DNA from: an uncultured Clostridium sp.
GTDB lineage: Bacteria; Bacillota; Clostridia; TANB77; CAG-508
Direction: 5' to 3'
NCBI GenBank assembly: GCA_900551615.1
Contig: URWN01000002.1
Location: 15,404 to 79,403, forward strand
Length of the DNA stretch: 64,000 nt
Shown: positions 36,938 to 46,338 of the stretch, one piece after another
How the letters are laid out: each line of letters begins with the position of its first letter
Numbering within the stretch: position 1 is the stretch's first letter
Made by a program: the position numbers and the translations under genes
The notes under the pieces: generated by a model
Database searches by the model: none
The model's input: the letters and a program-made list of their open reading frames with translations, nothing else
Told to the model about the DNA's origin: nothing

Positions 36938-38851
36938 ATGAAAGTACAAAAGTCGAAAGAAAAAAAAGGCATAACATTAATAGCACTTATAGTAACAATC
37001 ATTATTTTATTAGTATTATCAGGAATAACATTATCAAATTTGACAAATAAGGGGATATTTAGCAAAGCAAATGAAGCAGCGACTAAATATAAAACTAGCC
37101 AGCTAGAAGAAAAAATCGAACTAGCAAAATTAGAAATAGAAATGTCTTCTAATAATAAATCTATAAATGATGTATTAATAGAAAATGGAACAATAACAAA
37201 AGAACAGAGTGAACAAGGAATAATTAATAGCGATAAAAATTTAATTTTTATAACCAATTATAAGGGACTAAAAGAATTATCAAACCAATCTAAAAATGGG
37301 GAAGATTTTTCTAATAAAATAATATATATTATAAATGATATTGATTTTGGAACTATTTTTAATAAAGAAAATGGACAATTACAAGAAGGCGAAAGTTTTG
37401 AACCAATAGCAAATTTTAATGGAACTCTTGATGGAAATGGATACAATATAAAAAATTTATATATAAAAACAGAAAATAGTGAAGTAGGATTAATATCAAA
37501 TATAAAAGCACAAGGAAATGTAAAAAATATAATTATTGATAATGCATATATAGAAGGTTTTAGAAGTATAGGTTCTATAGCAGGAAGAAATTATGGGATA
37601 ATTTCAAATTGTACTTCACAAAATGCAAAAATAATTGGAACTGGAAACACATATGGAACGCTTATAGGAGGAATTTGTGGATATAACAATTCACATGCAC
37701 AATTAATAAATTGTATTAATAAAAGTGAAGTAATGTCAAAGAAAAAATTATGTGGTGGTATATGTGGTTATAACTTAGGAGGAAGCATATCTAATTGCAC
37801 TAATTATGGAAAAATAACTGGAAATTGTCAAGTAGGAGGCATAGCAGGAGACTCAGAGGGAAAACAAGATAATATTGTTTCAGTATCTAATTGTACCAAT
37901 TATGGACAAATAAATGAAGATTATAATAAAGAGCAAAATGGACAAATAGGTGGAATAGTTGGATGTAATTATAAATATTCAGAAATAATTAATTGCACAA
38001 ATAAAGCTGAAGTAAATGGAGTTTATAAAATGATAGGAGGAATAACTGGCCTAAACTATTATAATATAAAAAAATGCTATAATGAAGGAAAAATAGAAGA
38101 AACAAGAACAGAAAATATTTCAGCAACAGGAGAGGCATTTCTAGGGGGGATATGTGGTTTTAATACTGGAAATATTGAAGAGTGTGGAAATATTGCAGAG
38201 ATAAAGTCAAATTATAATATACAAGACAATTTAGACGGAAGATATATTGGAGGAATTTGCGGAGCTATATCTCTTGCAACAGACCAAAATGTTTTTGATA
38301 ATATTAAAGTTAGCAAATGTTATAATTATGGAATTGTTAATGGATTCCAATATGTTGGAGGAATTACAGGTAGAATAAGTACAAATTCTAGTGTAGAATA
38401 TTGTTTTAATAAAGGAAAAATTATTGGAGAAAATGTAGTTGGTGGAATTAGTGGAGATGTAGTAAAAAATGATTCTAAAATATATAGTTGTTATAATTTT
38501 GGAGAAATCAATGGCAAAAATAATTTTGGAGGACTATGTGGAACTTTAGAAAATTATATAGAAAATTCATATTCTATTGGAAAAATAATATATAATAGTT
38601 CTTCTAAAAATTATGGAACATTATTTGGAACAATGCAAAAAACATCTCAATGTAAAAATTGTTATTATTTGAATACAAGTGGCATTAAAGGAGTAGGTTA
38701 TGAAGAAACTACGGGACTATCAGATTCAATAATAGGAAAAACAGCAGAAGAATTAAAAAGTTTAGCACAAACTTTAGGGGATGCTTATGAACAAAATAAT
38801 AATCTAAATGAAGGATATCCATATTTAAAAGAGAATAAACCCATAAAATAG
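36938..38851 (+). CDS. Pseudopilin-like surface protein with GLUG-type repeats
   Basis: 637 residues. The N-terminus has KKG then ITLIALIVTIIILLVLSGIT, a prepilin-type signal without the +5 glutamate, closely like the protein at 18432 (NLTNKGIFSKANEA against TLTNTGLFGKAKEA). From about 150 there are at least nine repeats with GGICGYN/GGIAGDS-like cores (IGGICGYN, CGGICGYN, VGGIAGDS, IGGIVGCN, LGGICGFN), each followed by a CTN-Y-G segment. These are GLUG-type repeats found in surface adhesins. It probably forms a beta-solenoid on the cell surface. AGAGGGGGAG precedes the ATG. Confidence 0.82.
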   Translation: MKVQKSKEKKGITLIALIVTIIILLVLSGITLSNLTNKGIFSKANEAATKYKTSQLEEKIELAKLEIEMSSNNKSINDVLIENGTITKEQSEQGIINSDKNLIFITNYKGLKELSNQSKNGEDFSNKIIYIINDIDFGTIFNKENGQLQEGESFEPIANFNGTLDGNGYNIKNLYIKTENSEVGLISNIKAQGNVKNIIIDNAYIEGFRSIGSIAGRNYGIISNCTSQNAKIIGTGNTYGTLIGGICGYNNSHAQLINCINKSEVMSKKKLCGGICGYNLGGSISNCTNYGKITGNCQVGGIAGDSEGKQDNIVSVSNCTNYGQINEDYNKEQNGQIGGIVGCNYKYSEIINCTNKAEVNGVYKMIGGITGLNYYNIKKCYNEGKIEETRTENISATGEAFLGGICGFNTGNIEECGNIAEIKSNYNIQDNLDGRYIGGICGAISLATDQNVFDNIKVSKCYNYGIVNGFQYVGGITGRISTNSSVEYCFNKGKIIGENVVGGISGDVVKNDSKIYSCYNFGEINGKNNFGGLCGTLENYIENSYSIGKIIYNSSSKNYGTLFGTMQKTSQCKNCYYLNTSGIKGVGYEETTGLSDSIIGKTAEELKSLAQTLGDAYEQNNNLNEGYPYLKENKPIK

Positions 38852-39161
38852 CCTATTTTATCATGTGAATCTCAAAACTTGTTGAAAACTTTTTTAGAAA
38901 TCAACATAAAATTATATTAATATATAGCCATGCAATTAATAAGACAATTGCATGGCTATAAATATTTAAAAATAAAAAGATTAATAGACAAAAGTAATTC
39001 GGATTACAATTTACAGATTAAGACTATCCTAAATGTCTCAAAAAATCTAGACAAACCACTAAAAATGTGATAACATAAGTAGGAAAAAATAAGAGAAAAA
39101 GGGAAAAGTCAAAAACACAAATTTCAAACAACACACCCTAAAAAAGGAAGGAAGAGGTTAA
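38852..39161. other. Intergenic region with one strong hairpin
   Basis: Perfect 15-bp arms TATAGCCATGCAATT and complement at 38923-38960 with an 8-base loop form a probable terminator for the pseudopilin gene, although the U tract is weak. The remaining 200 bases before metG contain no gene, T-box or other element that I can see. Confidence 0.55.
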
Positions 39162-40736
39162 ATGAAAGAAACATTTTATGTAACAACACCAATATACTAT
39201 CCAAGCGGAAAATTCCACATAGGAACAGCATACTCAACAGTAGTAGCAGACACACTAAAAAGATATAATAAATTAAAAGGAAAAGAATGTTTCATGTTAA
39301 CAGGAACAGATGAACATGGACAAAAAATAGAAATAAAAGCAAAAGAAGAAGGAGAAACACCACAACAATACGTAGACAAAATGGCCAAAATGGCAAAAGA
39401 ACTATGGGCAAAAATGGATATACAATATGATGACTTTATAAGAACAACAGACGAAAGACATGAAAAAACAGTTCAAAAAATATTTGACAAATTCATGGAA
39501 CAAGGAGACATCTACAAAGGTGAATATGAAGGGCTTTACTGTATACCATGTGAAACATTTTTCACACAAACACAATTAGTTGATGGAAAATGCCCAGACT
39601 GTGGTAGAGAAGTAGTACCAATGAAAGAAGAAGCATATTTCTTTAACATGAAAAAATACACAGACAGACTTTTAAAATACTATGATGAACATCCAGACTT
39701 CATCAAACCAGAATACAGAAAACAAGAAATGATAAACAACTTTATTAACCCAGGACTAGAGGATTTATGTGTAACAAGAACATCATTTGACTGGGGAATA
39801 AAAGTTTTAAAAGATCCAAAACATGTAATATATGTATGGGTAGACGCATTAACAAACTACATTACAGCACTAGGATACATGTCAGATGACGAAACACTAT
39901 TCAAAAAATTCTGGCCAGCAAATGTTCATGTTGTAGGAAAAGATATTGCAAGATTTCACTTAATATATTGGCCAATTTTCTTAATGGCACTAGATTTACC
40001 ATTACCAAAAACAATATTTGTTCATAACTGGATAACAATGAAAGACGGAAAAATGAGCAAATCAAAAGGAAATGTAATATATCCAGAAGATTTAATAGAT
40101 AGATATGGATTAGATGCAACAAAATACTTCTTATTAAGAGAAATGCCAACATCTCAAGACGGATTATTCTCACCAGAAGAATTTGTTGAAAGATACAACT
40201 TTGACTTATGTAATGACTTAAGCAATTTATTAAACAGAACCGTATCAATGGTCAACAAATATTTTAATGGACAAGTACCAGAATATAATGGAACACCAAA
40301 CGAAGTTGATGAGAGCTTAGAAAATGCATGCAAAGAGCAAATAGAAAAATTTGAAAAATTATTTGAAAACTTTGAAATTGCAAACTCAATTCAAGAAATT
40401 TGGACACTTGTATCAAGAACAAATAAATATATAGATGAAACAATGCCATGGCAACTAGCAAAAGAAGAACAAACTGAAAAATTAAAATCATCAATGTATC
40501 ATCTAATAGAAAATTTAAGAAAAATAGCAATATTAATAAAACCATTTATGAACGAAACATCTGAAAATATATTAAGACAAATAGGAATTACAGACGAATC
40601 TTTAAAAACATGGGAGAGCCTAAAAGAATATGACAAAATAAAAAATATAAAAGTAATAGAAAAAGGTGAACCAATATTCATGAGACTAAATGCAGAAGAA
40701 GAAATTGAATATATAAAACAAGCAATGAAAAAATAA
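39162..40736 (+). CDS. metG: Methionyl-tRNA synthetase
   Basis: 524 residues. FHIGTAYS (18-25) and KMSKSKGN (297-304) are the class I signatures. The zinc knuckle has C127 and C130 with CPDC near 145. The C-terminal anticodon helices are present, but the tRNA-binding EMAP/Trbp111 extension found in many Bacillota is absent. AAGGAAGGAAGAGG precedes the ATG. The deacetylase gene follows after 13 bases. Confidence 0.95.
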   Translation: MKETFYVTTPIYYPSGKFHIGTAYSTVVADTLKRYNKLKGKECFMLTGTDEHGQKIEIKAKEEGETPQQYVDKMAKMAKELWAKMDIQYDDFIRTTDERHEKTVQKIFDKFMEQGDIYKGEYEGLYCIPCETFFTQTQLVDGKCPDCGREVVPMKEEAYFFNMKKYTDRLLKYYDEHPDFIKPEYRKQEMINNFINPGLEDLCVTRTSFDWGIKVLKDPKHVIYVWVDALTNYITALGYMSDDETLFKKFWPANVHVVGKDIARFHLIYWPIFLMALDLPLPKTIFVHNWITMKDGKMSKSKGNVIYPEDLIDRYGLDATKYFLLREMPTSQDGLFSPEEFVERYNFDLCNDLSNLLNRTVSMVNKYFNGQVPEYNGTPNEVDESLENACKEQIEKFEKLFENFEIANSIQEIWTLVSRTNKYIDETMPWQLAKEEQTEKLKSSMYHLIENLRKIAILIKPFMNETSENILRQIGITDESLKTWESLKEYDKIKNIKVIEKGEPIFMRLNAEEEIEYIKQAMKK

Positions 40737-40749
40737 AAGAGGAATTTAA

Positions 40750-41673
40750 ATGGGAATATTTCAAAACAAAGACCAATACGAAGGCTATAATATTTATAGC
40801 ATGAAAAAATATGTTGATAAAAAAAGGATAACATTTATAGTAATAGCAATTATAGCCATTATTATAACATTATGCATGTCAATTTATTATCTAGTAGACA
40901 CAACAAAAAGAGTAGAAAAATCAAAAGAGTTTGCAAAACAAATTATAGAATATAAGCAAAAACAACAGGAAGAAGAAAAACAAAAAGAGATAGAAAGACA
41001 AGCTAAAATTCCAAAATTAACAGAGCAAGGAAAAGAAAACTTGAAAAATATATATCATACAGACAAAAAAGTGGCATATCTAACATTTGATGACGGACCA
41101 TCAAATAACACACATCAAATACTAGACATATTAAAGCAAAACAATATAAAAGCAACATTTTTTGTATTAGGAAGTCAAGTAGAAATATTTCCAGAAACAA
41201 CAAACAGAATATATAATGAAGGCCACTATATAGCAAACCATGGATATTCACATAAATACTCAGAAATATATCAGTCACCAGAACAAGTTTTAAATGAATT
41301 TAATCAATGTAATCAAATTGTAGCAAAAACAATAAATGTGCCAGAATACAATTCACATTTATTTAGATTTCCAGGAGGTTCAGTAGGTGGTAAATATGCA
41401 GAACTAAAAAAACAGGCAATAACCTTATTAGAACAAAATGACATTTTACATATAGATTGGAACTCATTAACAGGAGATTCAGAAAAAGTAAATCCAACAG
41501 AAGAATATTTAATGGATAATTTACAAAAGACAACAGAAGGAAAAAATAGTTTAGTAATTTTAATGCATGATGCACAAGCAAAAAAAATAACAGCAGAAAC
41601 ATTACCAAAAGTAATAGAATATTTACAACAACAAGGATATTCATTTGAAAGTTTTTATGATATTATAAAATAG
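40750..41673 (+). CDS. Membrane-anchored polysaccharide deacetylase
   Basis: 307 residues. A membrane helix at 29-50 and a charged stalk (QKQQEEEKQKEIERQAK) are followed by a NodB-type domain. The order is TFDDGPSNNTHQIL (catalytic and metal aspartates), HGYSHKYSE (metal histidines), FRFPGGS, DWNSLTGDSE and VILMHDAQAK. It removes acetyl groups from peptidoglycan or another wall polymer outside the membrane. AGAGGA precedes the ATG. It probably shares the metG transcript. Confidence 0.92.
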   Translation: MGIFQNKDQYEGYNIYSMKKYVDKKRITFIVIAIIAIIITLCMSIYYLVDTTKRVEKSKEFAKQIIEYKQKQQEEEKQKEIERQAKIPKLTEQGKENLKNIYHTDKKVAYLTFDDGPSNNTHQILDILKQNNIKATFFVLGSQVEIFPETTNRIYNEGHYIANHGYSHKYSEIYQSPEQVLNEFNQCNQIVAKTINVPEYNSHLFRFPGGSVGGKYAELKKQAITLLEQNDILHIDWNSLTGDSEKVNPTEEYLMDNLQKTTEGKNSLVILMHDAQAKKITAETLPKVIEYLQQQGYSFESFYDIIK

Positions 41674-41728
41674 AAAAATTCAATTAAATATCAAATAAAG
41701 TTTAGTAATTGTGGAAGGAGATATAAAA

Positions 41729-44077
41729 TTGCCTAGAAAAAAGAAAGAAATAATAGAAGGAATATCAGATAAACTTGAATATTTAGGGCTAGACTTAGAC
41801 AAAATACCACAAAACTTAAAAAAATTTGAACCACTAGAATTCAGAGTTTCAAGATTTTATGATGAAAAACAATATAGACAATACAGATACATAGATGTAA
41901 AAGACATACAAATATTGTTATCACCAACAAATAGACTAACAGATTTAAATGAAAAATATCAAAAAGCAAGGCCATTGTGTGAATATTTAGACAACAAAAA
42001 TGAAGAAAACTTAATAAAACATACAACATTTTTAAACATGCTAAAAAATGTAAGTATTGAAGAAATAGAAAATGTTGAAAATGAACAAACTAAGTTAAAT
42101 AGAGAAATTCCATTCAAAGTAAAATTCCAAGGAAACTATTTATGGCAAATATATTACTCAGAAAATACAGACAAATATTTTATGATAGTACCAACAGAAG
42201 ACACAGATTACTCAACATTTTTCTATTTATTAAAAAGACAAATAGAAAACAAAAGAGTAGGAAAAGTATTTGTGCCAGTAAGCAATGTAAAATATTCAAA
42301 TAAATATTTAAAAAAATCTGAGTTTGAAGATATAGAAAACTATTTATGGTTATTTACAAAAGACTGGCCATTAATATATGAAGTATATGACAAGAAAAAT
42401 GAAATGACTGTTCAAATTATTGGAGAAACAAATGTATATGAAAAAATAAAAACTACATACAAAATCCAATTAAATAATGAAGCAGAAGCAAGTGAATTTT
42501 ATAAACTTGTAAAAGCACTATTTATATTACAAACAGAAATACCAAATTATTATAACTTTGAAACAAACATAAACAATGAAGGAAAACTAGAATTCTACTT
42601 AGATGACCAAAAAATAGAATACAAACATATGGTAGAATTTATAAGGGAACAATATAAAATAGGATTAAAAAGAAGAAAAGAAGTAAAAAGTAAAATCAGA
42701 GCATATAATAAAAGAATAAAAAAATTACAAGAATTAGTAGCAACACAAGAAATCGAATATTTAGCAAAAGAAAAGCAAATATCAACATTTTTAGAGTGCA
42801 AAAAATCATTTTTTGGAAAAGTAAAATACTATTTCAAATATAGCAAAAAAAGCAATAAAGGCATAAAAACAGAGGTAGAAGAAGAAATAGTAGAAGAAAA
42901 TCAACAAGCAGAACCAGTACAAACATCTGAGTCAACAAAAAGAGAGAAGAAAAGAATACCAATAAAAAAAATATATACACTAGAAGAATTAATAACAAGC
43001 TACAAAGAATTAGAAGAGCTAGAAAATCAGATGAAAAATCTTTTAATGGATATAAATGCTCTAAAACTAAAAACTAAAAACTTAGCTAAAAAAATAGAAA
43101 ATGCATCAAAATACATTGAAGAAATAGATAGCCATAAAAAAAGCATATTTGAATTCTGGAAATACAGTAATAAGGACGAAATGGATGTCTTGCCAGAAGG
43201 AGAACAAGAAGAAGTAAATGTAATAAAGAGAATAGAAAAAACATTTAATTATGAAGATGACCTAGAAGAATTTGGAAAAAAATTAGACAAAATACAAAGA
43301 AAAAATTTAACAAAAGAAGATACAGACAGTGTTTATATTGTAACAACAAATCTAGTTGAAGTATTAAACAAAATAAAAACAAACAATATACTTCCAGAAG
43401 AAATAGAAAAAAGCCTAAAAGATTTAAAAGCAGAAGCAAAAGAATTAAAATCTTTAGACGAAGAAGAGTATGACATATTTGGAAATGTTATACAAGATAC
43501 TACAAAAATAAGAAAAATAAACAATAAAAAGCATAGAGAATTACCAAAAGACAAATTTAATATATTGGAAGTAAATAAAAACACTAAACAAATAGGATTT
43601 AAATTAGTTTTGCAATCAATAATACAAAATATAACAAAAGCACTTGAAAAAGGCGTAATTCCAGAATCCTTGCCTGTATATAAGGCGATTAATGAAAACA
43701 TCTTGAACAATAAAGGAATCAATGTATTTAATATAAATCCTGAAAATGAAATGAAAGAAGCCTCTATGGCATATGGAAATAATATAAATTTATACAAGCT
43801 TCACATTAAAGAGGGTACAAAAGGAATAGGATTTACAAATATAATTTTCTATGATAATCAAAATAAGACATTACCAGTTGGAATGGACCTTTCAACTAAA
43901 ATGATTATTGATACTTCAAAATTACATTTAAGAATGTTGGATCAGAAATCTTTTAATATTATGAGTTTTGATAATGAACAAGATGATTTTTCAGATTTTG
44001 AGATTAAAAAGGTTACGGTTTTTGATTATGAGATTGTTGATCTAGCAGATTTAGAACAAGAAGATAATGAAAATTAA
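41729..44077 (+). CDS. Large protein of unknown function with central coiled coil
   Basis: 782 residues, not recognised. The start is TTG at 41729, set by GGAAGGAGA 8 bases upstream. Residues 1-310 are mixed alpha/beta with several strands (PFKVKFQGNYLWQIYY, EMTVQIIGETNVYE). Residues 310-480 form a Lys/Glu coiled coil interrupted by an acidic, Gln-rich low-complexity stretch. Residues 490-620 are acidic helices, and the C-terminal 170 residues are again mixed (LYKLHIKEGTKGIGFTNIIFYD). No signal peptide or membrane helix is seen, so it is cytosolic. A terminator and tRNA-Leu follow. Good codon use and a clear ribosome site argue for a real gene. Confidence 0.7.
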   Translation: MPRKKKEIIEGISDKLEYLGLDLDKIPQNLKKFEPLEFRVSRFYDEKQYRQYRYIDVKDIQILLSPTNRLTDLNEKYQKARPLCEYLDNKNEENLIKHTTFLNMLKNVSIEEIENVENEQTKLNREIPFKVKFQGNYLWQIYYSENTDKYFMIVPTEDTDYSTFFYLLKRQIENKRVGKVFVPVSNVKYSNKYLKKSEFEDIENYLWLFTKDWPLIYEVYDKKNEMTVQIIGETNVYEKIKTTYKIQLNNEAEASEFYKLVKALFILQTEIPNYYNFETNINNEGKLEFYLDDQKIEYKHMVEFIREQYKIGLKRRKEVKSKIRAYNKRIKKLQELVATQEIEYLAKEKQISTFLECKKSFFGKVKYYFKYSKKSNKGIKTEVEEEIVEENQQAEPVQTSESTKREKKRIPIKKIYTLEELITSYKELEELENQMKNLLMDINALKLKTKNLAKKIENASKYIEEIDSHKKSIFEFWKYSNKDEMDVLPEGEQEEVNVIKRIEKTFNYEDDLEEFGKKLDKIQRKNLTKEDTDSVYIVTTNLVEVLNKIKTNNILPEEIEKSLKDLKAEAKELKSLDEEEYDIFGNVIQDTTKIRKINNKKHRELPKDKFNILEVNKNTKQIGFKLVLQSIIQNITKALEKGVIPESLPVYKAINENILNNKGINVFNINPENEMKEASMAYGNNINLYKLHIKEGTKGIGFTNIIFYDNQNKTLPVGMDLSTKMIIDTSKLHLRMLDQKSFNIMSFDNEQDDFSDFEIKKVTVFDYEIVDLADLEQEDNEN

Positions 44078-44098
44078 TTTTGTAATTAATTATAACAA

Positions 44099-44131
44099 AA
44101 ATGCAAATTTAAAAAAATTTGCATTTTTTAT
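44099..44131 (+). terminator. Terminator after the 782-residue gene
   Basis: AAATGCAAATTT and AAATTTGCATTT around four As, followed by TTTA. Confidence 0.7.
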
Positions 44132-44209
44132 TTGGTTTTACTAGACTTTTAATTAAATATATGTTAATATAATTAAGCAAAAAGCTTATACAATTTAACA
44201 AATATTTAT

Positions 44210-44292
44210 GCCGATGTGGCGGAATTGGTAGACGCACACGACTCAAAATCGTGCGGGAAACCATGTGGGTTCGAGTCCCACCATCGGTACCA
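44210..44292 (+). tRNA. tRNA-Leu, anticodon CAA
   Basis: Acceptor GCCGATG/CATCGGT, D arm with GGAATTGGTAGACGC, and anticodon stem CACGA/TCGTG with loop CTCAAAA. A long variable arm (GCGGGAAACCATGT) is typical of leucine tRNA. T arm GTGGGTTCGAGTCCCAC, with CCA encoded. Confidence 0.95.
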
Positions 44293-44310
44293 ATCATTTT
44301 AGAAATATAT

Positions 44311-44339
44311 TTGACATTTTATATTTATCTGTGTATAAT
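44311..44339 (+). promoter_or_regulatory. Promoter of the antisense RNA of TA-like module 2
   Basis: TTGACA at 44311-44316 and TATAAT at 44334-44339, exactly 17 apart. Confidence 0.65.
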
Positions 44340-44345
44340 AAATAT

Positions 44346-44440
44346 AGGAAATGAATAACCGCAGTGAATGCGGTTACCACTACATAAAAGTATAACAACA
44401 CATTCGCAATATTGGCATAGTGGAATGTGTTGTTATTTTT
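44346..44440 (+). ncRNA. Candidate antisense RNA (type I antitoxin), module 2
   Basis: An RNA of about 95 bases. The 5' hairpin is TAACCGC/GCGGTTA at 44356-44376. The terminator hairpin is AACAACACATTC/GAATGTGTTGTT at 44394-44434, followed by ATTTTT. It is convergent with the small peptide gene on the minus strand, and the two transcripts overlap in their 3' ends at the shared terminator. Confidence 0.55.
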
Positions 44441-44552
44441 ATTCCTTATCTATAATTGAATTTACATATTTTATGTATAAAATCGTTAATAAGGTTACGT
44501 TTATTGTTGCTGATACCATTAAGGCATATATTAAAAAAAGTATAAAACCCAT
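44439..44552 (-). CDS. Small hydrophobic peptide, candidate type I toxin, module 2
   Basis: 37 residues: one membrane helix (FILFLIYALMVSATINVTLL) and a short polar end KYVNSIIDKE. A strong ribosome site, GAGGTGGTG, precedes the ATG. A minus-strand promoter (TTGATT, 17 bases, TATACT) lies near 44674-44646. The leader carries GATAAC/GTTATC just before the ribosome site, and its ATGTGTTG near 44610 could pair with CAACACAT at the 3' end of the same mRNA. These are features of a type I toxin mRNA that starts in a closed fold. Confidence 0.55.
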   Translation of the reverse strand: MGFILFLIYALMVSATINVTLLTILYIKYVNSIIDKE

Positions 44553-44775
44553 AAACACCACCTCACTTTCTGATAACAAAAGTTATCGAGTGCAGTGGCA
44601 ACACATATCTACTACTATGTTCATTTCCTATGTCAGCTAGTATAACATAGAATTTAAAATAAATCAATATAAAAGAAACAAATTTTCGTTTAAAAATATA
44701 AAAAGAAGTTTTTATATTTATATAAACATTATATGCAAAATTAAGATAATAATTGATCAAAAAATTTATAAATTA

Positions 44776-44804
44776 TTGACTTTTTTATATATTTTGAGTA
44801 TAAT
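44776..44804 (+). promoter_or_regulatory. Promoter of the antisense RNA of TA-like module 3
   Basis: TTGACT at 44776-44781 and TATAAT at 44799-44804, 17 apart, in the same form as module 2. Confidence 0.6.
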
Positions 44805-44810
44805 AATCAT

Positions 44811-44904
44811 AGAAAGATGAGATACCACAGAAATGTGGCGTATCGTTCAAAGAATTTTTTATAAAGAATACATCTCTAACAATCCAACAGAGATGTGTTT
44901 TTTT
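44811..44904 (+). ncRNA. Candidate antisense RNA (type I antitoxin), module 3
   Basis: 5' hairpin GATACCAC/GTGGcGTATC at 44821-44844. Terminator ACATCTCT/AGAGATGT at 44870-44896, then GTTTTTTT. Same size and architecture as the RNA of module 2, and antisense to the end of the peptide frame at 44876-45034. Confidence 0.5.
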
Positions 44905-45034
44905 CGTTGTCTAATTTTCTCATCGTAACAACCAATGCTACAAATAAGGCAATAGCCACAACAGTTACTATTGCAAGTTCAATAAAAAGTATGTATATAA
45001 AAAGTAAATAAACTTGTTCTAATAACCATAACAA
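44876..45034 (-). CDS. Possible small membrane peptide, module 3 (start uncertain, perhaps degenerate)
   Basis: 52 codons from a TTG at 45034. No ribosome site is visible, so the start may be wrong or the gene decayed. The peptide is hydrophobic over residues 9-37 (ELAIVTVVAIALFVALVVTM) and ends in a charged tail RKLDNEKNTS, which is typical of type I toxins. Its last codons overlap the terminator of the convergent RNA. Confidence 0.4.
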   Translation of the reverse strand: MLWLLEQVYLLFIYILFIELAIVTVVAIALFVALVVTMRKLDNEKNTSLLDC

Positions 45035-45261
45035 AACGAAAAAAGTTCTGTATATTTATACAGCAATTAATTTGCTTAATATCAACAATAGATTATCTGA
45101 TATAACAAAAAAGCTTTATAAAACCAAAAAAACACATAAGTCTATTAAATATAAAAAACAAAAAGAATATTCGAAAATGAATATTCTTTTTATTTTTTGG
45201 AAATATTTAAAACAAAAGAAAAAATAAATAAAAAACAAAATGACAAAATTCGACACAAAAA

Positions 45262-45293
45262 TGAGACAAAAAAGCACCGTCCCACATGTCTCA
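45262..45293. repeat. Palindromic repeat with CACCGTCCC core upstream of fruK
   Basis: TGAGACA and TGTCTCA around AAAAAGCACCGTCCCACA. A weaker member of the GGGACGGTNCC family in this window. Confidence 0.45.
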
Positions 45294-45307
45294 AAAAGGG
45301 GGAAAAC

Positions 45308-46219
45308 ATGATATATACAATAACATTCAATCCAGCATTAGACTATGTAATAAAAATGCAAAATCTCAAAATTGGAAAAATAAATAAAAGTCCAAAAGAA
45401 TACATCTATCCAGGTGGAAAAGGAATAAATGTATCAATAGTACTAAAAGTACTTGAACAAGAAACAACAGCAATGGGATTTATAGCAGGATTTATAGGCG
45501 AAGAAATAGAAAAACAAGTACAAAAATATGGCGTAAAAACAGACTTTATAAAAATAGAAAATGAAAATTCAAGAATAAATATAAAAATATTAGAAGAAAC
45601 CCAAGAAACAGCCATAAATGCAAAAGGACCTTATATAGAAGAAAAATATATTGAATTATTATATAAAAAATTGGAAAGAATAGAAGATAAAGATTCTTTA
45701 GTATTATCAGGAAGTGTACCAAATGGTATATCAAGTAATATATATGAAACAATTTGTCAAAAGCTAAAAAATAAAAATATTAAAATTATAGTAGATTCAA
45801 CAGGAGAGTTACTACTAAAAACATTAAAGTATAAACCATATCTAATAAAACCAAATCAACAAGAACTAGAAGAAATTTTTAATACAAAAATAGGAAATAA
45901 AGACCAAGCATTAGAATATGCAAAAAAATTACAAGAAAAAGGAGCACAAAACGTAATAATTTCAATGGGAAGTAAAGGAGCAGTACTTTTAGATGAAAAT
46001 GGATATTCATATAAAATTAACGCATTAAATACAAAAGATGCTATTAATACAGTAGGAGCAGGAGATTCAATGGTTGCAGGCTTTTTAGCAGGACATGAAA
46101 TGTTTAATAATTATGAAAAAACACTTCAAATGGGTGTAGCAGCAGCAACTGCAACAACAAATTCTATCTTTTTAGCAACCAAAGAAAAAATTGAAGAGAA
46201 TCTTAAAAATTTTAAATAA
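45308..46219 (+). CDS. fruK: 1-phosphofructokinase (PfkB family)
   Basis: 303 residues from the ATG at 45308, which has AAAGGGGG upstream; the frame open from 45197 has no such site. MIYTITFNPALDYVI is the typical FruK/LacC start. GGKGINVSIVLK is the first PfkB signature and NTVGAGDSMVAGF the second, with the catalytic aspartate. It phosphorylates fructose-1-phosphate delivered by FruA to fructose-1,6-bisphosphate. fruA, ptsH and ptsI follow. Confidence 0.92.
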   Translation: MIYTITFNPALDYVIKMQNLKIGKINKSPKEYIYPGGKGINVSIVLKVLEQETTAMGFIAGFIGEEIEKQVQKYGVKTDFIKIENENSRINIKILEETQETAINAKGPYIEEKYIELLYKKLERIEDKDSLVLSGSVPNGISSNIYETICQKLKNKNIKIIVDSTGELLLKTLKYKPYLIKPNQQELEEIFNTKIGNKDQALEYAKKLQEKGAQNVIISMGSKGAVLLDENGYSYKINALNTKDAINTVGAGDSMVAGFLAGHEMFNNYEKTLQMGVAAATATTNSIFLATKEKIEENLKNFK

Positions 46220-46338
46220 AAAATATTTATAAGTAAACTAAAAATAAGTACAAAAAATTCAAAAATAAATAAATCTTAAATGTGGTAATTTAATTATTTA
46301 TGAACAAATTTTGTGCTTTTAGAAAGGAATAAAAAGTT

